Origin: Adonisia turfae CCMR0081
Lineage (GTDB): Bacteria > Cyanobacteriota > Cyanobacteriia > Phormidesmidales > Phormidesmidaceae
Assembly: GCF_011009555.1 (NCBI RefSeq)
Contig: NZ_QXHD01000001.1
Location: 78,451-124,238 of the forward strand
DNA: 45,788 bases
Direction of reading: 5' to 3'
The translations under genes were made by a program, and so were the position numbers. Shown here piece after piece: positions 40,334 through 45,788 of this stretch. Position 1 is the stretch's first letter. Each line of letters starts with the position of its first letter. The notes below the pieces were generated by a model. That model was not told the origin of the DNA. It ran no database searches and saw only the letters and a list, made by a program, of their open reading frames with translations.

Positions 40334-42511
40334 GTGAAAGCTGCTGAAGTATTGCGGCTTTATAAAGCCGGTGAGAGAAACTTCAAGGGGGTCAACCTTA
40401 AAGGTCAAAATTTTAAAGGCAAAGACTTATCAGGAGTAGATTTTAGCGGGGCTGATATCCGTAGTACGAACTTCACCAATGCAAATTTAACCAATGCTAA
40501 CTTTACCCAAGCTAAAGCAGGGTTGCAGGGGTGTCGAGCTATTGGATTAGTGGTTTTATCCTGGGCTGCATCAGGGATTTCCGCCCCTTTTATCGCTTCT
40601 GCAAGCTATTTTTTAATGAGAATTTTCTCTGGTTATGATTTTGTTGAAGTCCAAGTAATGAGATTGGTTCTTCTGGTAGCTTTGTTTGTATATCTCTTTG
40701 TGACTGTTCGTCAGGGGATAGTTATAGGTGCTTTCTTGTTTGCATTTTTAGTTACGCCTGCAGTTGCCGTCATCACTGGAATTGTAACTACAATCCAGGT
40801 CGGAAATCCGGCTGGCTATATGACTGAAATCGTAAACATAGCTATATTGATGCTTGCTGTTGTAGTTGGAGTTTTAAATGTTGTCACAGCTACAATCGCA
40901 ATCTCGATCGCAAATGCCATCGCAGGTATAGGTGCGGTTGTAATAGGATCTCTATCGGCATGTGTAGGCATAGGAATGGCTATACGCGTGGCTGTAGGCA
41001 TAGATGTTCCCTTGTACGAAATTATAGTTGTGGTCTCAGTCTCAGTCATGGCTACGTTGCTAAGCACGTACTTTGGTTGGCAAGCTTTGAACAGCAATCA
41101 GCGAGATGCTTGGATACCGTCTTTTGCAATTGCATTTGCTGCTATTGGGGGTACTAGTTTTCGAGAGGCGACGCTAACCAATGCTAATTTCTCTCAGGCA
41201 TGCCTTAAAAGCACTGACTTCAGGCGATCAGTCTTACTTCGTACTCGTTGGCGAGAAGCCATAAAACTAGACCGTGTGCGTCCAGGAGAGACCTATCTCA
41301 ACAACTCTAAAATTCGTGAGTTAGTCCTAACGGGGAATGGCCAGGGGCAGTCCTACGAAAATCTCCTCAATCTCGCAGGCATTAACTTACGAGGAGCTAA
41401 CCTGGTTGATGCTGACTTCTCCGGTTCTAATCTTAAGAATGGAGCGATGCAAGGAGCCAACCTTGCCAATACCAGTTTTATTGGTACTAACCTCAACTGT
41501 GCTTATCTGCAAGATGCAGACTTATCCAATGCCAAATTAGCCCAAGCCCAGCTCGACGAGGCTGACTTAACGGGCTCCACGCTCACCGGAGCCTGTATCG
41601 AAGACTGGAACGTCACCACCCGCACCAAACTTAACGGCATTCGCTGCGACTACGTCTTTATGCGTCTGCTCTCCGACCGCAGACCCGACCAAAACCCCCA
41701 CCGCAAACCCGACGACTGGAACAAGACCTTTGCCGATGGTGAGTTTGTTGACTTTATTGCTCCCATGATCGAAACCCTCGACCTGTACCACAACCAGGCC
41801 GTAGATCCCCGTGCCGTCGCCATTGCCTTTAGCGACCTACGCCAACAAAACCCCAATGCCGACCTCGAAATCATCTCCATGGAGAAACGAGGTCAGAACC
41901 TAGATAAGTTCAACCTTCGAGTCCGCACTAGTCCCCAGGCCGACCTCTCCCAACTCCACCATCAATACTTCGACCGCTATGAGCATCTATTAACCCTGCC
42001 TCCCCAGGCCCTGATAGCGCTTCTGATGGAGAAAGAGGAGAAGTCCCAGATGTTAGCCGGGATGATCGGCACCGCCATCAGTCGCCCCGGCACCCATATC
42101 AACACTTACCAAAACCAAGGAGATACTACCGTGTCTGAGCAAGGATCTAACGCCTCTAAATATAATCTCAGCAATGCCCAGTTTGCCGGAGGCTTCGCCG
42201 AAACTGTCCAAGGCAATATGGAAGGTGGCACTATCAACAACCAAGCTGCTGAAAAAACATCCCTTGCCAAAGCCGCCGCCGAAATCCAAGCCTTACTCAA
42301 ACAGCTAGAGCAAACCGCCCCAGCCGAGACTATGACTGAAAAAATGACCCTGGCAACCCAAGCCATTGCCCAAATTGAATCCAACCCCACATTTAAGCAG
42401 CGTGCCGTTGTTGCCCTTTCCGCTGGTGGCATGAAAGCCTTTGAAAAGGCAATTGATCACCCCGTCGCCGCTTTCGTTGTAGGGGCGATTGAGGAGTGGA
42501 AGAAGTCGTAG
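40334..42511 (+). CDS. Pentapeptide-repeat membrane protein, paralogue 1
   Basis: 725 residues from the GTG at 40334, chosen by alignment with paralogue 2 and a GGAG just upstream. Pentapeptide block 1 (~12-55; FKGVNLKGQNFKGKDLSGVD), a ~180-residue hydrophobic region with several membrane helices, pentapeptide block 2 (~250-415), LTGACIEDWN at ~416, a conserved mixed region, the linker FAGGFAETVQGN (~616) and a helical C-terminal domain (QRAVVALSAGGMKAFEKAID). Pentapeptide repeats form a right-handed quadrilateral beta helix; here two cytosolic blocks flank a membrane domain. Function is unknown; the C-terminal domain resembles that of paralogue 2. Confidence 0.88.
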   Translation: MKAAEVLRLYKAGERNFKGVNLKGQNFKGKDLSGVDFSGADIRSTNFTNANLTNANFTQAKAGLQGCRAIGLVVLSWAASGISAPFIASASYFLMRIFSGYDFVEVQVMRLVLLVALFVYLFVTVRQGIVIGAFLFAFLVTPAVAVITGIVTTIQVGNPAGYMTEIVNIAILMLAVVVGVLNVVTATIAISIANAIAGIGAVVIGSLSACVGIGMAIRVAVGIDVPLYEIIVVVSVSVMATLLSTYFGWQALNSNQRDAWIPSFAIAFAAIGGTSFREATLTNANFSQACLKSTDFRRSVLLRTRWREAIKLDRVRPGETYLNNSKIRELVLTGNGQGQSYENLLNLAGINLRGANLVDADFSGSNLKNGAMQGANLANTSFIGTNLNCAYLQDADLSNAKLAQAQLDEADLTGSTLTGACIEDWNVTTRTKLNGIRCDYVFMRLLSDRRPDQNPHRKPDDWNKTFADGEFVDFIAPMIETLDLYHNQAVDPRAVAIAFSDLRQQNPNADLEIISMEKRGQNLDKFNLRVRTSPQADLSQLHHQYFDRYEHLLTLPPQALIALLMEKEEKSQMLAGMIGTAISRPGTHINTYQNQGDTTVSEQGSNASKYNLSNAQFAGGFAETVQGNMEGGTINNQAAEKTSLAKAAAEIQALLKQLEQTAPAETMTEKMTLATQAIAQIESNPTFKQRAVVALSAGGMKAFEKAIDHPVAAFVVGAIEEWKKS

Positions 42512-42517
42512 GCGAGT

Positions 42518-42613
42518 CTGATTGAGGCGGAGCGGTCTGCGTTGGAAATTTTGAAGGTTGTTGTTGAAGGAAAGCGAAAAGTTTCGGGTGTGATGTCTGA
42601 GTTGCTGAGGTGA
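42518..42613 (+). pseudogene. Remnant of the HNH-like gene 3' end, copy 1
   Basis: Reads LIEAERSALEILKVVVEGKR, then KVSGVMSELLR and stop, matching the last 32 codons of the gene at 39485-40249. It lies between paralogues 1 and 2 and has no start. Confidence 0.85.
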
Positions 42614-42622
42614 GGAAGGAGT

Positions 42623-44818
42623 GTGGAAGCTGCTGAGGTATTGAGACGTTACAAAATAGGTGAAAGAGGCTTCCAGGGCGTGAGCCTCAGGGGACAAAAT
42701 TTTAAGGGGCAGAATCTAGCAGGAGCCGATTTCAGTAGAACGGATATCCGTAGTGCTAACTTTACTAACGCCAATCTCTCAGGTGCCATCTTTCAAGGAG
42801 CTAAGGCTGGCCTTCAACGTCGTTGGGTTATTGGGCTGTTGCTAGGCCTCTTACTTCTACTTCTGTTACTTTTACTTTTGTTTTCTAACGTATCCTCAAT
42901 CTTTTCAGAGTTGCTAGCTTATTCTGCATTTCGTTTAACTTATTTTGAAAATCAGGTTGCTGGCTACTTTTCACTAGCCGCTTTATTGCTATTTGGATTT
43001 GTCCTATTCCGTAGAGGAATATTAGTAGGCTCCCTTGTCTTCATCGTAGCCTTTTGCTCAGCTGGAACCTTCGCTGGATTCGTATCCCTCGCTTTAGTCT
43101 TTGTATCCGACGCCGTAACTGAAGTCGTATCCGACGCCATAGTCATAGCTGTAGTCCCGTCCGTAGCCATAGTTGCAGTCATAGCCATAACTGTAGTTGC
43201 ATCCGTAGCTATAGCTACAGCTATAGCCATAGTTACGGGGCTGGTCATGGCTATGGCTATGGTCATAATCATAACTGCGGTCGTAGTTGTAGCTATATCC
43301 GTAACCGTAGCTATACTCGAACCCATGGTTGTAGCTACAGCTATAGCTATGGGCATAGTCGTAGCCTTGACGTTGTTGAGTGCCTATATTGGCTGGCGCG
43401 CCCTTCGGGGCGATCCGCGAGATGCGTGGATTCGTTCGGTGGCGGTAGCGGTGGCGGCTATTGGCGGCACTAGCTTTCGTGGAGCCACGCTTATAGATGT
43501 AGATTTTTCTAGGGCTTATCTCAAAAGTACTGATTTCCGTCGTGCATTACTTCGTCATACCCGCTGGCGTGATGTAAACAAGCTTGACTGTGTTCGTCCC
43601 GGTGAGACATATCTCAGTTATGCCAGTGTTAGAGATCTAGTACTCACTGGTGCTGGTCAGGGACAATCATATCGTGAATTATCTAATCTTGTCGGTCTCA
43701 ACCTTCATGGCTTTAACCTTGTTGAAGCTGATTTTTCTGGATGTAATTTAGAAGGTGCTGATCTAAGCTGGGCGAATCTCAAGGGAGTAAACCTGAGTGA
43801 CGTAAACCTTAATGAAGTTAATCTGATCGGGATTGACCTGAGTTGTGCCAATCTCAGTGGATTGGACTTCAGTCGTTTTGACTTAAGTTGTGCCAGTCTG
43901 CGTGAAGCGAATTTAAGTCGGACTCAGATGCTGGGCACCAAATTTAAAGAAACTATTTTGACAGGCGCATGTTTAGAAAATTGGAATATCAACAGTGATA
44001 CTAACTTTGAGAGTGTTATCTGCGACTATGTCTACCTTAAAGCCGATCAACAAGAACGTCGTCCTAGAGAAGGCAACTTCAATCCAGGTGAGTTTGCTTC
44101 TTTATTTCAAAAGGCTGTCGATACAGTAGATCTCATCTTCAAAGACGGTATTGATTGGCAAGCCTTTTTCCAATCTTTTCAAGACCTCCGCAGTCGGTAC
44201 GCTGACCAAGACCTCTCTATCCAAGCTATCGAAAAGAAACGTGATGGGGCGTTTGTTGTCCGTGTAGAAGTCCCACCAGAGGTTGATAAAACTGTTATTG
44301 AGAGTCAAGCAAAAGAACTCTATGCTTCTGAGGTTAAGGCTTTGGAAGCTCAGTATGAAGAACGTTTGCGATTGCAAGGACAACATCTTGAGGATGCACG
44401 TCAGACAATTGAAGTTGAACGTCGAGATAAAGCAACATTAATGGCGGTAATGTCCACTATGGCCAGCACTCAGCAAGGGCCAAAGTACGATCTGCGAGGT
44501 TCCCGATTCGCAGGCGGCTTCGCCGAAACCGTCCAAGGTCACCAAGTCGGCGGCACCGTTAACAACGCCGCCGCTGAAGTATCCTCCCTTGCCGAAGCTG
44601 CTGCTGAAATCCAAAACCTACTCAAGCAGCTAGAAGCATCTAATCCTAATGCGACCGAGGCAGACCAAACAGCTTACTTGAATGCGTTGATTCCGCCAAC
44701 GCGGCGGGATCGGTTTGTTGGGGCGTTGAAGGCGGCTAGCGGAGCTTCGATAGAGGAGGTGCCGTATGGGGCGGTGCTGAAGGCGTTGGTTGAAGGGTGG
44801 CAGAGGGCGGATGGGTAG
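42623..44818 (+). CDS. Pentapeptide-repeat membrane protein, paralogue 2
   Basis: 731 residues from a GTG with GGAAGGAG directly before it. Same plan as paralogue 1: pentapeptide block 1 (FQGVSLRGQNFKGQNLAGAD), hydrophobic region ~69-254 including a highly repetitive Val/Ala/Ile/Thr stretch, pentapeptide block 2 (NLSDVNLNEVNLIGIDLSCA), LTGACLENWN at ~445, RRPREG and FKDGIDWQAFFQSFQ, a coiled coil, the linker FAGGFAETVQGHQVGGT (~628) and a helical tail (EIQNLLKQLEASNPNATEAD). The middle region is closest to the left-end partial gene, whereas the C-terminal tail is closest to paralogue 1: a mosaic. Confidence 0.9.
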   Translation: MEAAEVLRRYKIGERGFQGVSLRGQNFKGQNLAGADFSRTDIRSANFTNANLSGAIFQGAKAGLQRRWVIGLLLGLLLLLLLLLLLFSNVSSIFSELLAYSAFRLTYFENQVAGYFSLAALLLFGFVLFRRGILVGSLVFIVAFCSAGTFAGFVSLALVFVSDAVTEVVSDAIVIAVVPSVAIVAVIAITVVASVAIATAIAIVTGLVMAMAMVIIITAVVVVAISVTVAILEPMVVATAIAMGIVVALTLLSAYIGWRALRGDPRDAWIRSVAVAVAAIGGTSFRGATLIDVDFSRAYLKSTDFRRALLRHTRWRDVNKLDCVRPGETYLSYASVRDLVLTGAGQGQSYRELSNLVGLNLHGFNLVEADFSGCNLEGADLSWANLKGVNLSDVNLNEVNLIGIDLSCANLSGLDFSRFDLSCASLREANLSRTQMLGTKFKETILTGACLENWNINSDTNFESVICDYVYLKADQQERRPREGNFNPGEFASLFQKAVDTVDLIFKDGIDWQAFFQSFQDLRSRYADQDLSIQAIEKKRDGAFVVRVEVPPEVDKTVIESQAKELYASEVKALEAQYEERLRLQGQHLEDARQTIEVERRDKATLMAVMSTMASTQQGPKYDLRGSRFAGGFAETVQGHQVGGTVNNAAAEVSSLAEAAAEIQNLLKQLEASNPNATEADQTAYLNALIPPTRRDRFVGALKAASGASIEEVPYGAVLKALVEGWQRADG
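43100..43370. repeat. Degenerate hexamer repeats in the membrane region of paralogue 2
   Basis: GTAGCTATA/GTAGTCATA/GTTGCA-type units repeat for ~270 bp, encoding alternating Val-Ala-Ile. The minus strand is open too. Likely prone to slippage. Confidence 0.7.
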
Positions 44819-44819
44819 G

Positions 44820-44870
44820 GTTGTTCGAGAAGAGAAAGTCTCGGGTGTGTCGGCTGAGTTGTTGAGGTGA
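44820..44870 (+). pseudogene. Remnant of the HNH-like gene 3' end, copy 2
   Basis: Reads VVREEKVSGVSAELLR and stop, matching the last ~16 codons of the HNH-like gene. It lies between paralogue 2 and the pentapeptide gene at 44881. Confidence 0.75.
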
Positions 44871-44880
44871 GGGTGATTGA

Positions 44881-45788
44881 GTGGCGAATGAGGAGCATCT
44901 AAAACAGATTAAGCAGGGTCAGGAGCAATGGAATCAGTGGAGAGAGAAAAAAACTGATATTGAACCTAACCTGAATTCTGCTGACCTGGGGGCTGCTGAT
45001 CTGAGTGGAGCTGACCTAAGTGGAGTCGACTTAGGTGAAGCCAACCTAAGTGAAGCCAACCTAAGTGAAGCCAACCTAAGTGGAGCCAACCTGTATGAAG
45101 CCAGCCTAAGTGGAGCCAACCTGTATGGAGCCAACCTGTATGGAGCCAACCTAAGTGAAGCCGACCTAAGTGAAGCCAATCTAAGTGGAGCCAACCTGCG
45201 TAGAGTCAAGCTACTTGAAGCCAGCCTGCGTAGAGCTAACTTAAGTAAAGCCGACTTCTTTAGAACCAACCTAAGTGGAGCCGATCTGCGTGGAGCTAAC
45301 TTAAGTGGAGCCGACTTCTTTAGAACCAACCTAAGTGGAGCCGATCTGCGTGGAGCTAACTTAAGTGGAGCCGATCTGCGTGGAGCTAACTTAAGTGGAG
45401 CCAAACTGCATGGAGTCAACCTAAGTGGTATTGATTTGATTGACGCTGACCTAAGTGGAGCCAACCTGTATGGAGCCGACCTGAGTGGAACCGACCTGAG
45501 TGGAGTCAACTTGTGTAGAGCCAACCTAAGTAATGTTGATTTGAGTAATGTTGATTTGAGTAGTGTTGTTGATTTGCGAGAAGTCACGCTGCGTCGAGCT
45601 AATTTAAAAGGTTTTAATTGGAGTATTTTTAACCTGAGTGGAGCTGACCTGAGTGGAGCCGACCTGAGTGGAGCTGACCTGAGTGGAGCTGACCTGAGTG
45701 GAGCTGACCTGAGTTTTGTGAATCTGAGTGGAACGCATCTGGGCAAAGCTAATTTGAGTTCAGCAAATTTGAGCGGTGTTGATCTGAG
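44881..45788 (+). CDS. Pentapeptide-repeat protein, N-terminal part (3' end outside window)
   Basis: At least 302 residues from a GTG at 44881. N-terminal HLKQIKQGQEQWNQWREKK is the usual cyanobacterial pentapeptide-protein lead-in. Then ~50 almost perfect A(D/N)LSG repeats follow with no membrane region, unlike paralogues 1 and 2. DNA repeats (CTAAGTGGAGCCAAC and variants, 15 bp) are so regular that assembly may be collapsed. The frame is open to the last base and may continue into 1-1085. Confidence 0.9.
   Translation, partial: MANEEHLKQIKQGQEQWNQWREKKTDIEPNLNSADLGAADLSGADLSGVDLGEANLSEANLSEANLSGANLYEASLSGANLYGANLYGANLSEADLSEANLSGANLRRVKLLEASLRRANLSKADFFRTNLSGADLRGANLSGADFFRTNLSGADLRGANLSGADLRGANLSGAKLHGVNLSGIDLIDADLSGANLYGADLSGTDLSGVNLCRANLSNVDLSNVDLSSVVDLREVTLRRANLKGFNWSIFNLSGADLSGADLSGADLSGADLSGADLSFVNLSGTHLGKANLSSANLSGVDL

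Noticed and set aside
42964..43356. Minus-strand Thr/Met/Ala-rich frame
   Set aside because: Antisense of the hexamer repeats in the membrane region of pentapeptide paralogue 2.
44934..45746. Long minus-strand frame rich in Arg-Ser-Ala-Pro-Leu repeats
   Set aside because: It is the antisense shadow of the 15-bp pentapeptide repeats, which lack stops on both strands; no ribosome-binding site and an implausible composition.
44881..45788. CRISPR or satellite array from regular 15-bp repeats
   Set aside because: The repeats are in frame and encode A(D/N)LSG pentapeptides without spacers.

Overview
The window looks like a cyanobacterial plasmid or large plasmid fragment. At least 15 copies of the HIP1 octamer GCGATCGC are spread over it, a cyanobacterial signature. 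It carries a ParA/ribbon-helix-helix partition pair with flanking iterons, a stand-alone tyrosine recombinase catalytic domain, several plasmid-type DNA-binding proteins and many palindromes. It has no rRNA, no complete tRNA and no housekeeping genes. The host is probably a filamentous cyanobacterium, but the species cannot be read from this sequence.

Both ends lie inside a pentapeptide-repeat gene. The right end (44881-45788) holds the N-terminal half and the left end (1-1085) the C-terminal half of the same protein type, so the molecule may be circular and opened in a repeat. A direct join is out of frame and there is no exact terminal overlap.

Layout. 1-13.2 kb: a plus-strand backbone series (DNA-binding protein, membrane P-loop-like protein, small membrane protein, YdjM-like hydrolase, HlyD-like adaptor, short TolC-like protein, GNAT acetyltransferase, unknown, exported thermonuclease). 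Accessory genes interrupt it: a NACHT NTPase with a long repetitive tail, an AT-rich pair of membrane proteins, an M23 peptidase/tectonin protein and a formylglycine-generating-enzyme-like protein. 13.9-16 kb: AT-rich, with two putative exported proteins. 16-21.7 kb: plasmid maintenance (recombinase, ParA/RHH, several DNA-binding or unknown proteins). 21.8-34.5 kb: an accessory island made of two parallel modules. Each module runs repeat A, minus-strand DNA-binding gene(s), small plus-strand membrane gene, repeat B (exported coiled-coil protein), minus-strand cargo, repeat C. Cargo 1 is a class 3 lipase, a membrane protein and a peptidoglycan-binding muramidase. Cargo 2 is one unknown protein. 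34.5-40.2 kb: a palindrome-rich control region and replication-type winged-helix genes, ending in an HNH-like gene. 40.3 kb to the end: tandem pentapeptide-repeat membrane proteins, each preceded by an intact or fragmentary copy of the HNH gene's 3' end.

Many boundaries show the same mark: a new gene or new 3' half sits beside a leftover 3' tail of the old one (HlyD remnant, repeat-A gene remnant, HNH-tail remnants). The best candidates for an undescribed system are the two-module island with swapped cargo and the tandem pentapeptide proteins with a common linker and exchangeable C-terminal domains.
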